Shown one piece after another: positions 1 to 7,497 of a stretch of 64,000 nt of DNA. The stretch is from Acidobacteriota bacterium (GTDB taxonomy: Bacteria > Acidobacteriota > Terriglobia > Terriglobales > SCQP01). Numbering within the stretch: the stretch's first letter is position 1; every line of letters starts with the position of its first letter. The translations under genes and the position numbers were made by a program. The notes under the pieces are model-generated. The model was not told the origin of the DNA, searched no databases, and was given only the letters and a program-made list of their open reading frames with translations. Location: contig SCQP01000018.1 of the NCBI GenBank assembly GCA_004299485.1, positions 1 through 64,000 of the forward strand, given 5' to 3'.

Positions 1-63
1 CTAAGAAAGTGGCAGCCGGGCTGGGGCAAATGGGCCCCCGGCCCGGCCATAGCGGGCGGCTGA

Positions 64-115
64 GCGAAGCTCTGCCGGGTGCCCGCGTTTAAGAGAGGCT
101 GCCCGGCAGCTTCGC
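64..115. repeat. GC-rich imperfect hairpin beyond the maltokinase gene
   Basis: The arms GCGAAGCTCTGCCGGG (64-79) and CCCGGCAGCTTCGC (102-115) are complementary apart from a 2-base bulge. They lie just past the stop of the minus-strand maltokinase gene, so the hairpin could slow transcription or protect the mRNA end. There is no T-tract, so it is not a standard intrinsic terminator. I see nothing else in bases 1-131. Confidence 0.35.
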
Positions 116-131
116 GCTCACCGGGAAATAG

Positions 132-1400
132 CTAGGAAACCAGTAGCTTCCGCAAGGCTGCGAGCGGTATGCCGGCCCAATCCGGCCGGCAGTTCCGCTC
201 GTAGGCCAGTTCGTACACGGCTTTTTCGCACTCGAAAAATGAACAGGCGCGCGTAAACGCCGCGTCATCCTCCGGCACCAGCCGCACCGGCGCCAGGGCC
301 AGGGCGCTGCGGTATCCGCCTAAGAACGCCTCCCGTGCTGGCCCTTCCCAGTCCGGCCGCGCCGCGGCGTGCGCCGCATAGCCGAACGAGCGCAGCATCC
401 CCGCCACGTCCTGCATCACCGTCCCCTTGCGCCGCCGCTCCGCCAGCGGCCGTGCCGGCTCGCCTTCAAAATCGAACAGGTAGAAATCGCCCGCCGTCTT
501 CAGGACCTGCCCGAGGTGATAATCGCCGTGGATGCGTATTGTCTGGCAGCCCAGGAGGCCCTCCAGGCCCGTCTCCCCGGCTCCCATCCGGGCACACCAG
601 TGGCGCAGCAACGCCGCATCCTCCGGCGCGGCCGCCGCCGCTCCGACGAGTGCGCGCTCGCGCCAGCGCTCGAGATCCGCCGTGCTAATTGGTTCCGGCG
701 TGAAGTCCGCCTCGGCGGCAATCGAGGCAAGGGCGGCATGCAGCTCGGCGGTGCGCCGGCCCAATAGTTCCAGATCGGCGAGCAGCGCCTCCGGGTTCTC
801 GCCCGTGCGCAGCCGTTCGATCGCGTATTCCCAGCCATCGCCGTGGTTGGGAATGAAGTTTTGCAACACCGCCAGAGTTGCCACCTCGCCGCCCCAACTA
901 CGATAGGTTATGCGGCCGGCGGCTGCGGGCACGTTGCTGAAACCGGTGTGCGCGGCGAGCGCCCGGGGAATTTCGAAATCGGGATTCTCGCCTACCTGCA
1001 CGCGCCGGAACAATTTCAGAATCCAGCGCGGCTCGTTCGCGGCGCCGGTGTAGAGGATCGAAGTATTGCTTTGCTCCGCGCGCGAAAGCCGGCTGGAAAC
1101 AAACACCCCTAGCGGCATCAGCGCTTCAAAATCGAATCGGCCCTGCGCACCGGCAATGCGCGCGCCTTCCTCCAGCAAATGGAACCAGTGCTCGCGCGCC
1201 GCCTCTGCCAGTCCCGATCCGCCATCATACTCGGGCAGCGCATAGCGTACCGCGGGATGGCCCGCGGGCGTTATATCCACGAGCGCCAATTCCGGAATGC
1301 GATCCCCCAACTCGACGGCCGCAACGAGCGTATCTTTCGCCCCATACCAGCGTTGAGCCAGCAGCCACGCCGCGAATTCCGGATCGACCGGTGGCGCCAT
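132..1400 (-). CDS. Maltokinase (Pep2/Mak1 type)
   Basis: This 422-residue protein has the fold signature of maltokinases, which phosphorylate maltose to maltose-1-phosphate using ATP and link trehalose synthase (TreS) to GlgE-type glucan synthesis. The aminoglycoside-phosphotransferase-like catalytic loop HGDYHLGQ lies near residue 290 and the metal-binding DFEGEP motif near residue 309, followed by the R-rich segment usual in the family. The N-terminus (FAAWLLAQRWYGAK) matches the start of the family's N-terminal cap. In many genomes this domain is fused to TreS; here it is free-standing. A treS or glgE partner may lie before base 1, but the 131 bases available show no coding signal. It runs divergently from the M16 pair. 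The family call is firm; the substrate rests on known relatives. Confidence 0.85.
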   Translation of the reverse strand: MAPPVDPEFAAWLLAQRWYGAKDTLVAAVELGDRIPELALVDITPAGHPAVRYALPEYDGGSGLAEAAREHWFHLLEEGARIAGAQGRFDFEALMPLGVFVSSRLSRAEQSNTSILYTGAANEPRWILKLFRRVQVGENPDFEIPRALAAHTGFSNVPAAAGRITYRSWGGEVATLAVLQNFIPNHGDGWEYAIERLRTGENPEALLADLELLGRRTAELHAALASIAAEADFTPEPISTADLERWRERALVGAAAAAPEDAALLRHWCARMGAGETGLEGLLGCQTIRIHGDYHLGQVLKTAGDFYLFDFEGEPARPLAERRRKGTVMQDVAGMLRSFGYAAHAAARPDWEGPAREAFLGGYRSALALAPVRLVPEDDAAFTRACSFFECEKAVYELAYERNCRPDWAGIPLAALRKLLVS

Positions 1401-1429
1401 GCCTCTTATTCTGGCATGCTCAATTCAGC

Positions 1430-2821
1430 ATGCGGTTTCAATTCGTCGCAGTTACTCTCCTTGCGTCTTTCGGCTTGGCGGCGAGCTTGGCGGCACAGGC
1501 CGTGTCGGTGCCCCCAATTCCGTTCAGCGAGTTCAAGCTGAACAATGGCATGCGGGTGATCCTGTCCGAAGACCACACTCTGCCGGTGGTGACCGAGAGC
1601 ATGCTGTTCGCCGTTGGCGGACGCAATGAGCCCAGGGGGCAGTCGGGCTTTGCCCATCTGTTCGAGCACCTGATGTTCGAGGGTTCGGCGCACGCGCCTA
1701 AAGGCATGTTCGATCACCTGGTCGAAGGCTACGGCGGCACGGACAATGCGTCGACGCACGAGGACTACACCTTTTATTTCGAGAGCGTGCCCAGCAATGT
1801 ACTCGAAACCGTGATGTGGCTTGACGCCGACCGGCTCTCGGCGCTCGATGTCACCCAGGCCGCAATGCAGAACCAGATCAAGGTGGTCGAAGAGGAAAAG
1901 CGCCTGCGCGTCAACAACTCCCCCTACGGTCCCCTGATGTACGTGGACCTGCAGCAGCAGGCCTTCGCAAACTGGCAGAACGCGCACCCAGTCATCGGCT
2001 CGTTCAAAGACCTGAATGCCGCCACGCTCGCACAAGTGCGGCAGTTCTTCGATGACTATTACGCGCCGCGCAATTGCATTCTGACGATTGTGGGCGACTT
2101 CGATAGCGCCCAGGTCAAGCCCATGGTGGAGAAGTACTTCGGCTGGATTCCCAACCGCGGCAAGCCGCTGGCCGTCAACACCAAAGAGCCGCAGCAAGCT
2201 CAGCCGCGCCGCCAAACCCTCCACGACGCTCTGGCGAAGCTGCCGGCGCTGACCATGAGCTGGCACGGTCCGGAGCGCGGCACCCGCGACTTCTACGCGC
2301 TGACAATGCTGGGCCAGCTCCTGTTCTCGGGCCAGGGTTCGCGCCTGTATCAGTCGCTGGTAAAGGATCACAAGGTCGCGCTGCAAGTGGATGGCGGCCT
2401 GGGCTTCCCCATGGGCAGCTACCGCGATTACCTGGCGCCGGGGCTATTTGCCGGCCTTGTGGTCTATAAGCCCAACGCCAACGCTCAGCAAATCGAAGGA
2501 CTGGTGATGCAGCAGATTCACCAGATCGAAGCCACCGGCGTCTCCACGGAAACCCTGCATCGGCTGCAGACCAAATTCGCCTCCGACTGGATTCGAGTGC
2601 AGCAAACCACCCTCGGCCGCAATCAGTTGCTGGCGCTGGCGACGCTGTTCGACGGCCGCCCCGGCGACGCCAACACCGAACTGGCGAAGTTCATGGATAT
2701 TAATTCCAACGATCTGGAGCGCGTGGCGCAGACCTATCTCACCAGCGCCCGCCTGAATCTGATCGTGGACCTGCCAGGCAAGCCCGCCGCCAAAACGGCT
2801 GCGCCGGGAGGTCAGCAATGA
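1430..2821 (+). CDS. Secreted M16 family zinc peptidase, catalytic subunit
   Basis: This 463-residue protein starts with a typical signal peptide (MRFQFVAVTLLASFGLAASL, then AAQA), which is why I chose ATG 1430 over the GTG at 1391. The inverted zinc motif HxxEH appears as HLFEH about 75 residues in, inside FAHLFEHLMFEG. The downstream VVEEEKR segment supplies the probable third zinc ligand. It has the two-domain M16 (pitrilysin/processing-peptidase-like) layout with a GxGSRLYQ element in the C-terminal half (GQGSRLYQSLV). The stop codon overlaps the start of the next M16 gene (ATGA), so the two are translationally coupled and probably form a heterodimer acting in the periplasm. The native substrate cannot be inferred. 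Confidence 0.9.
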   Translation: MRFQFVAVTLLASFGLAASLAAQAVSVPPIPFSEFKLNNGMRVILSEDHTLPVVTESMLFAVGGRNEPRGQSGFAHLFEHLMFEGSAHAPKGMFDHLVEGYGGTDNASTHEDYTFYFESVPSNVLETVMWLDADRLSALDVTQAAMQNQIKVVEEEKRLRVNNSPYGPLMYVDLQQQAFANWQNAHPVIGSFKDLNAATLAQVRQFFDDYYAPRNCILTIVGDFDSAQVKPMVEKYFGWIPNRGKPLAVNTKEPQQAQPRRQTLHDALAKLPALTMSWHGPERGTRDFYALTMLGQLLFSGQGSRLYQSLVKDHKVALQVDGGLGFPMGSYRDYLAPGLFAGLVVYKPNANAQQIEGLVMQQIHQIEATGVSTETLHRLQTKFASDWIRVQQTTLGRNQLLALATLFDGRPGDANTELAKFMDINSNDLERVAQTYLTSARLNLIVDLPGKPAAKTAAPGGQQ

Positions 2822-4299
2822 TCCGGCGCCTTCTACTCCTGCTCGCACTGTTCGGTTTGGCGCTGGCGGCGCAAGCGCCCACCTTCATGGAGAAGCCGCC
2901 GCAGGTTCCTCCCGCCAAGGCCTACGCTCCGCCCACGAGTCAGGTCGATCAGCTCCCCAACGGCCTGCGCATCGTCGTGGTGCAGGACCAGCGCTTCCCG
3001 CTCATCACCGTGCATCTGGCGCTGCGGGCGGGCACCTCACGCCTGACGCCGTCCAACGCCGGCCTGGCCAGCGCCGAAGCCGACCTGCTCACTGCGGGCA
3101 CACCCACGCGCACCGCCCTCCAGATCGCGCAGCAGCTCGATGCCATGGGCGGCGACTTAAGCGCCAGTGCGGATCAGGATTTTCTTTACGTCAACGCCTA
3201 CGCCCTCGGCAGCCGCGCCCATCAGTTGTTCGAGCTGCTGGCGGACGTGGTGCTGCACCCCACCTTTCCGCAATCAGAAGTCGCGCTCGAGAAAGCCAAT
3301 ATGCTGCAGACGCTGCGGGCCAACCGCGCCGATGCGGGCTTTCTGGCGTCGGTGCAATTCAACAAGCTGCTGTTCGGTAATAATCCCTACGCCATCACCG
3401 CGCCCACGCCCGAGTCCATCGCGCAAATCAGCCGCCAGGCGCTGGTGTCGTTTCACCAGAACTATTTTCTACCGAACAACCAGGCCGAGATCGTGATCGT
3501 GGGCGATGTGCAGGCAGCACGCGCGCACAATCTCGCGCAGCAATATTTCGGAGGGAGCTGGCGGCTGGGCGCGCCCCTGCCGCCACCGGCGCCGCCCGTC
3601 GCCAATCCCAAAACCACGCGCATTTATCTGGTCGAGCGGCCCGGCTCGGCGCAATCTACCATCCTGCTTGGCAACCTCGGCTTGACGCGCACTTCGCCCG
3701 ACTACTTCCCTTTTCACGTCGCCAACGAGGTGCTGGGCGGCAGCTTCAACTCCCGCCTCATCGCTGACCTGCGCGAAGCCAAAGGCTACACCTACGGCAT
3801 TTACAGCTTCAACGCTCCCTACCGCGATCTCGGCGCCTGGATGATCTCGACCCAGGTGCGCACCTCGGTCACCGCGCCGGCGCTGAAGGCGATTCTGCAG
3901 CAATTGAATGCGCTCCGCTCGGCGCCAGTCAGCCCCCAGGAGCTGACGCGGGCGAAAAACTACCTCAACGGTTCGTTCGTGCTCGGTTTGCAAACTCAGC
4001 GCGAGCTCGCCGACGCCATGCTGACGCCCGGCCTCTACGGGGTAGGACCGGACTGGCTGGCCAACTATGTCGACAACGTGCGTTCGGTGACTGCAGCCGA
4101 GGCCCTGAATGCAACCAAGGATGTGATCCAGCCCCAGCACCTGGTGATCGTGGTCGTCGGCGATGTGAAGCAGATCGAGGCCGGCCTGGCCAATCTCATC
4201 CCCGGCGCCACCATGACCATTTTTGACGCCACCGGCAAGATGGTGGGCACCTATCCGCCGGAAGGCGCCGGCAAGACCAGGGTCATAAACCCGCAATAA
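2818..4299 (+). CDS. Secreted M16 family peptidase-like protein, non-catalytic partner
   Basis: This 493-residue protein has a signal peptide (MIRRLLLLLALFGLALAAQA). It belongs to the M16 family (LPNGLRIVVVQDQRFPLITV at the N-terminus, FNSRLIADLREAKGYTYG in the second half). The place where HxxEH should stand reads AEADLLTAG, so the zinc ligands are gone. This matches the known pattern in which one of two adjacent M16 genes encodes a substrate-binding, inactive subunit. It overlaps the catalytic gene by 4 bases (ATGA). At its 3' end it overlaps the convergent leuB gene by 17 bases. Confidence 0.88.
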   Translation: MIRRLLLLLALFGLALAAQAPTFMEKPPQVPPAKAYAPPTSQVDQLPNGLRIVVVQDQRFPLITVHLALRAGTSRLTPSNAGLASAEADLLTAGTPTRTALQIAQQLDAMGGDLSASADQDFLYVNAYALGSRAHQLFELLADVVLHPTFPQSEVALEKANMLQTLRANRADAGFLASVQFNKLLFGNNPYAITAPTPESIAQISRQALVSFHQNYFLPNNQAEIVIVGDVQAARAHNLAQQYFGGSWRLGAPLPPPAPPVANPKTTRIYLVERPGSAQSTILLGNLGLTRTSPDYFPFHVANEVLGGSFNSRLIADLREAKGYTYGIYSFNAPYRDLGAWMISTQVRTSVTAPALKAILQQLNALRSAPVSPQELTRAKNYLNGSFVLGLQTQRELADAMLTPGLYGVGPDWLANYVDNVRSVTAAEALNATKDVIQPQHLVIVVVGDVKQIEAGLANLIPGATMTIFDATGKMVGTYPPEGAGKTRVINPQ

Positions 4300-5347
4300 C
4301 CGCGGCCGTGAACGCCGCGGTGGAAGCCACCGGCGCACCCGACACCGCGAGATCCGCAGGCAGCGGCCCCCGCCGCAGCGCCGCATCGACGGCGGACTCG
4401 ATGGCCGCGGCAGCCTCTTCGTGCGGAAACGAATGCCGCAGCATCATCGCCGCCGACAGGATCGCGCCGGCCGGATTGGCCCGGTCCTTTCCGGCCAGAT
4501 CCGGTGCCGAACCATGCACTGGCTCATACAGCCCCACCGCGCCGCCCAGCGAGGCGGAGGGCAGCAAGCCCAGCGATCCCGCCAGCACTGCGGCTTCGTC
4601 GCTCAGGATGTCGCCAAACAAATTGCCGGTAGCGATCACATCAAAACTCCCCGGTCGCAGCATGAGTTGCATCGCCGCATTGTCCACGTAGAGATGATCC
4701 AGCCGCACATCCGGAAACTCCCGCGCGACCCGCACGAACACCGAGCGCCAGAGCTGGCTGACTTCGAGCACGTTGGCCTTGTCCACGCTGGTCAGGTGGT
4801 CGTTGCGCTCCCGTGCCAGCTTGAACGCAAAGCGCGCCAGCCGCTCGATCTCCCCGGCGCTATAGCGCATGGTGTTGTGCGCCTCGGTGTGATCAGGCGC
4901 GAACCCGCGTGGCTCGCCAAAATACAGGCCTCCGGTCAGCTCGCGCACCACCACCAGATCGGTCCGCGCCGCGATCTCCTCGCGCAGCGGGGTTGTGCCC
5001 GCGCCCGCGACACGCCGCACCGGCCGCACATTTGCCCAGCACCCCAGCAACTTGCGCAGCGCGAGCAAGCCGGTTTCCGGTTTCCGCTCCGGCGGTTCAC
5101 CATCGAATGCCGGATCACCCACCGCGCCCAGCAACACCGCCTTGGCTTGGGTTACCGCGGCGCGCGTCGCCGCCGGCAACGGCTCACCGGTAGCGCGCAG
5201 CGCCGCGCCGCCAATGAGCTCCTCCTCGGCCTCAATGGTGAAATCAAACCGCCGCCCCGCCGCCTCCAGCACTGCCAGCGCGGCGCGCGTGACCTCCGGT
5301 CCAATCCCATCGCCCGGCAGGCAGATCAACTTCACGATGCTTTGCAT
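4283..5347 (-). CDS. leuB: 3-isopropylmalate dehydrogenase
   Basis: This 354-residue cytoplasmic enzyme carries out the NAD-dependent oxidative decarboxylation of 3-isopropylmalate in leucine synthesis. Visible family features are the start KLICLPGDGIGPEVT, the substrate loop LLALRKLLGCWANVRPVR, the metal-binding region GNLFGDILSDEAA, and the NAD-site stretch GLYEPVHGSAPDLAGK. The length is standard. Its start lies inside the end of leuA (16-base overlap), so the two are co-translated. No leuC or leuD is present in the window. Confidence 0.95.
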   Translation of the reverse strand: MQSIVKLICLPGDGIGPEVTRAALAVLEAAGRRFDFTIEAEEELIGGAALRATGEPLPAATRAAVTQAKAVLLGAVGDPAFDGEPPERKPETGLLALRKLLGCWANVRPVRRVAGAGTTPLREEIAARTDLVVVRELTGGLYFGEPRGFAPDHTEAHNTMRYSAGEIERLARFAFKLARERNDHLTSVDKANVLEVSQLWRSVFVRVAREFPDVRLDHLYVDNAAMQLMLRPGSFDVIATGNLFGDILSDEAAVLAGSLGLLPSASLGGAVGLYEPVHGSAPDLAGKDRANPAGAILSAAMMLRHSFPHEEAAAAIESAVDAALRRGPLPADLAVSGAPVASTAAFTAAVIAGL

Positions 5348-6492
5348 GTTTGCCGGAGAAGGCCGTGCAGCGCGGCGTCAGAGACAATCTTGTCGCGATC
5401 GGCAAGCGCCAGAAACTCCGCGTAGGCCGCATTGAGCTGTCCGCGATCCAGACTATAGCCGAGCTGCCGCAACCGCTCGCCCAGCGCGTGCCGGCCACTG
5501 TGTTTGCCCAACACCAGCTCATGTCCGCCGCGGCCCACCGTGGAAGGCGTCATGATGGCGTAGGTCAGCGGCGACTTCAGCATCCCGTCCTGATGAATGC
5601 CCGCTTCGTGAGCAAAGGCGTTGGCCCCCACAATCGCCTTGTTCGGCTGCACGCCGATGCCGGTGATCCGGCTCAGTAGTGCGCTGCTGGGATGCAATTG
5701 TTCCAGCCGCAGCCCAGTGGCAAACGGCAGCGCGTCGCCGCGCACGTACAGCGCCATCACGAACTCCTCCAGCGCCGTATTGCCCGCCCGCTCGCCAATG
5801 CCATTCAGCGTACATTCTACCTGCCGCGCGCCCGCCGCGACCGCCGCCAGCGAATTTGCCACCGCCAGACCCAGATCGTCGTGGCAGTGTGCGCTCCAGA
5901 CCACATCGCCGCCGCCGCGCACCTGCGTCCGCAGCCAGGTGATTAATGCGCCAAACTCCTGCGGCACCGTGTAGCCAACCGTGTCGGGAATATTGATCGT
6001 CCGCGCGCCCGCGGCAATCGCCGCTTCGCACACCGCGCCCAGAAATGCCCGGTCGCTCCGCGTTGCATCTTCGGGGGAAAATTCCACGTCGGCGGTGAAC
6101 GTCCGCGCCAGTGTCACCGCTGCCGTCGTCGCCATCAGCACCTCCGCCCGCGTCTTGCGCAGCTTGTGCTCCAGATGGATGTCACTGGTCGCCAGAAACA
6201 GATGCAACCGCGGCCGCGCCGCCCCGGCGAGCGCCGCCGCCGCGCGCCGCACATCGACCTCCAGCGCCCGCGCCAGCGCCGCCACCGTCACCGTCCGGCA
6301 CGCTTCGGCTACCGCCGCCACGCCGGCAAAATCGCCCTCGCTGGCGATGGGAAAGCCGGCCTCGATCACGTCCACCCCCAGGGCCGCAAGCTGCCGTGCC
6401 AGCGCCAGCTTTTCCTGCGGCGTCATACTGAAGCCCGGCGCCTGCTCGCCATCGCGCAGGGTCGTGTCAAAGATGCAGATCCGCTCCGCCAT
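5332..6492 (-). CDS. leuA: 2-isopropylmalate synthase, short form without regulatory domain
   Basis: This is an HMG-lyase-like TIM-barrel acyltransferase of 386 residues from ATG 6492. It condenses acetyl-CoA with 2-oxoisovalerate at the committed step of leucine synthesis. The catalytic N-terminal motif FDTTLRDGEQAPG, the metal-binding SAHCHDDLGLAVANSLAA, the ECTLNGIGERAGN box and HQDGMLK...GKHSGRHAL are all present. The protein stops soon after this catalytic plus linker region. The roughly 120-residue LeuA allosteric dimer domain of typical ~510-residue enzymes is missing, so leucine feedback through that domain is not expected. A homocitrate- or citramalate-synthase-like role is possible, but fusion to leuB in one operon favours LeuA. 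A divergent LysR gene lies 69 bases away. Confidence 0.85.
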   Translation of the reverse strand: MAERICIFDTTLRDGEQAPGFSMTPQEKLALARQLAALGVDVIEAGFPIASEGDFAGVAAVAEACRTVTVAALARALEVDVRRAAAALAGAARPRLHLFLATSDIHLEHKLRKTRAEVLMATTAAVTLARTFTADVEFSPEDATRSDRAFLGAVCEAAIAAGARTINIPDTVGYTVPQEFGALITWLRTQVRGGGDVVWSAHCHDDLGLAVANSLAAVAAGARQVECTLNGIGERAGNTALEEFVMALYVRGDALPFATGLRLEQLHPSSALLSRITGIGVQPNKAIVGANAFAHEAGIHQDGMLKSPLTYAIMTPSTVGRGGHELVLGKHSGRHALGERLRQLGYSLDRGQLNAAYAEFLALADRDKIVSDAALHGLLRQTCKAS

Positions 6493-6561
6493 GCCTTGAG
6501 TTTCCCGGCGACACACGTCTAAGTCAAATGGATAATAATTGTCATAGTATAATCATTAATT
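6493..6561. promoter_or_regulatory. Divergent leuA / lysR control region with AT-rich operator-like core
   Basis: The 69 bases between leuA and the LysR gene hold an AT-rich core (about 6530-6563) that stands out in this GC-rich DNA. It contains ATAATT near 6535 and AATTAT near 6558 as an outer inverted repeat. A consensus -10 hexamer TATAAT lies at 6548-6553 on the plus strand, exactly 8 bases before the LysR start at 6562. No good -35 is visible. The layout is typical for a LysR regulator that binds the shared region and controls the divergent gene as well as itself. Confidence 0.55.
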
Positions 6562-7488
6562 ATGGATCTTGCCGATCTCGAAACCCTGCTCACCGTCGCC
6601 CGGGAGCGCAGCTTCTCGCGCGCCGCAGAAAAACTGCACCGCACCCAGCCGGCGATTTCCCAGGCCGTGCAGCGCCTGGAGCACGATTGCGGCGAAATCC
6701 TCATTGATCGCGCCAGCCGCCGCGCCCGCCTCACCCCGGCTGGAGAACTGGTCGTCCAGCGCGCCGAGCAGATGCTGCGCGAGCGCCTCCGCCTGCAGCA
6801 CGAGCTGAGCGAACTGCGCGGCCTGCATCGCGGCAAGGTCACCGTCGGTGCCAACGAGAGCACGGCGTTTTTTCTGCTGCCCATCGTCGCCGCCTATCGC
6901 GCCCGCTGGCCGGAGGTCAAAGTCGAAATCCGCCGCAGCCTTTCGCGCACCATCCCCGCCGAAGTGCTGGCCGGCAATCTCGACCTGGGCGTCATCGCCT
7001 ACGATCCGGAATTGCGCGAGCTCAGCGCCGAGGTCGTCTACCATGACCGCCTGGCCTTCATCGTGTATCCGCGCCATCCCCTGGCCCAGGCAGCAAAACC
7101 GGTGCCGCTAAAGCGCCTGGCCTCCGAGTCCTTCATCGCCCACAACGTCGAATCCCCGTACCGCGACTTCACCGTCAGCACCTTCCGCCGCGGCCAGGTC
7201 CCGCTCAACATCGCCGTCGAGATGCCCACCATCGAAAGCATCAAGCACCTGGTCGCCCGCGGCCTGGGCGTCGCCTTCGTACCCCGCATTTCGGTCGAGC
7301 AGGAACTCCGCGCCGGCGCCCTGCGCGAAGTGTCGATTCGCCAGTTCAAGGTTGAGCGCCCGCTCCGCCTGGTCGCCCCGCGCCACGGCCGCCTCTCCCA
7401 CGCCGCCGCCGCCTTTGCCTCCCTCGCGCGCAGAGCGCCCCCAAACCTTCCGTCCGCAAACTGTAAACTGTTAACTGTTAACTGTTAA
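6562..7488 (+). CDS. LysR-family transcriptional regulator
   Basis: This 308-residue protein has an N-terminal winged helix (DLETLLTVARERSFSRAAEKL followed by QPAISQAVQRLE) and a C-terminal periplasmic-binding-like effector domain (residues about 90-290, VTVGANESTAFFLLPIVAAY onward). It is transcribed divergently from leuA-leuB, so control of leucine synthesis is the simplest inference; the effector is unknown. The last residues (CKLLTVNC) are encoded by a tandem heptamer repeat, so the original C-terminus probably ended earlier and the stop codon was supplied by the repeat. The mRNA may be leaderless: the -10 box is 8 bases before the ATG. Confidence 0.88.
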   Translation: MDLADLETLLTVARERSFSRAAEKLHRTQPAISQAVQRLEHDCGEILIDRASRRARLTPAGELVVQRAEQMLRERLRLQHELSELRGLHRGKVTVGANESTAFFLLPIVAAYRARWPEVKVEIRRSLSRTIPAEVLAGNLDLGVIAYDPELRELSAEVVYHDRLAFIVYPRHPLAQAAKPVPLKRLASESFIAHNVESPYRDFTVSTFRRGQVPLNIAVEMPTIESIKHLVARGLGVAFVPRISVEQELRAGALREVSIRQFKVERPLRLVAPRHGRLSHAAAAFASLARRAPPNLPSANCKLLTVNC

Positions 7489-7490
7489 CT
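7459..7490 (+). repeat. Tandem heptamer repeat (AACTGTN type), copy A
   Basis: About four and a half units of AACTGTN (N = A or T) run from 7459 to 7490. They overlap the end of the LysR gene and end in a T-tract 7 bases before the ABC-F start codon at 7498. Similar arrays lie before hemB and before the thiolase gene, always in the orientation of the downstream gene. Confidence 0.85.
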
Positions 7491-7497
7491 TTTTTCA

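Noticed and set aside
4300-4322. GC hairpin CCGCGG...CCGCGG as a bidirectional terminator between the M16 gene and leuB
   Set aside because: It lies inside the leuB coding end and has no T-tract on either side.
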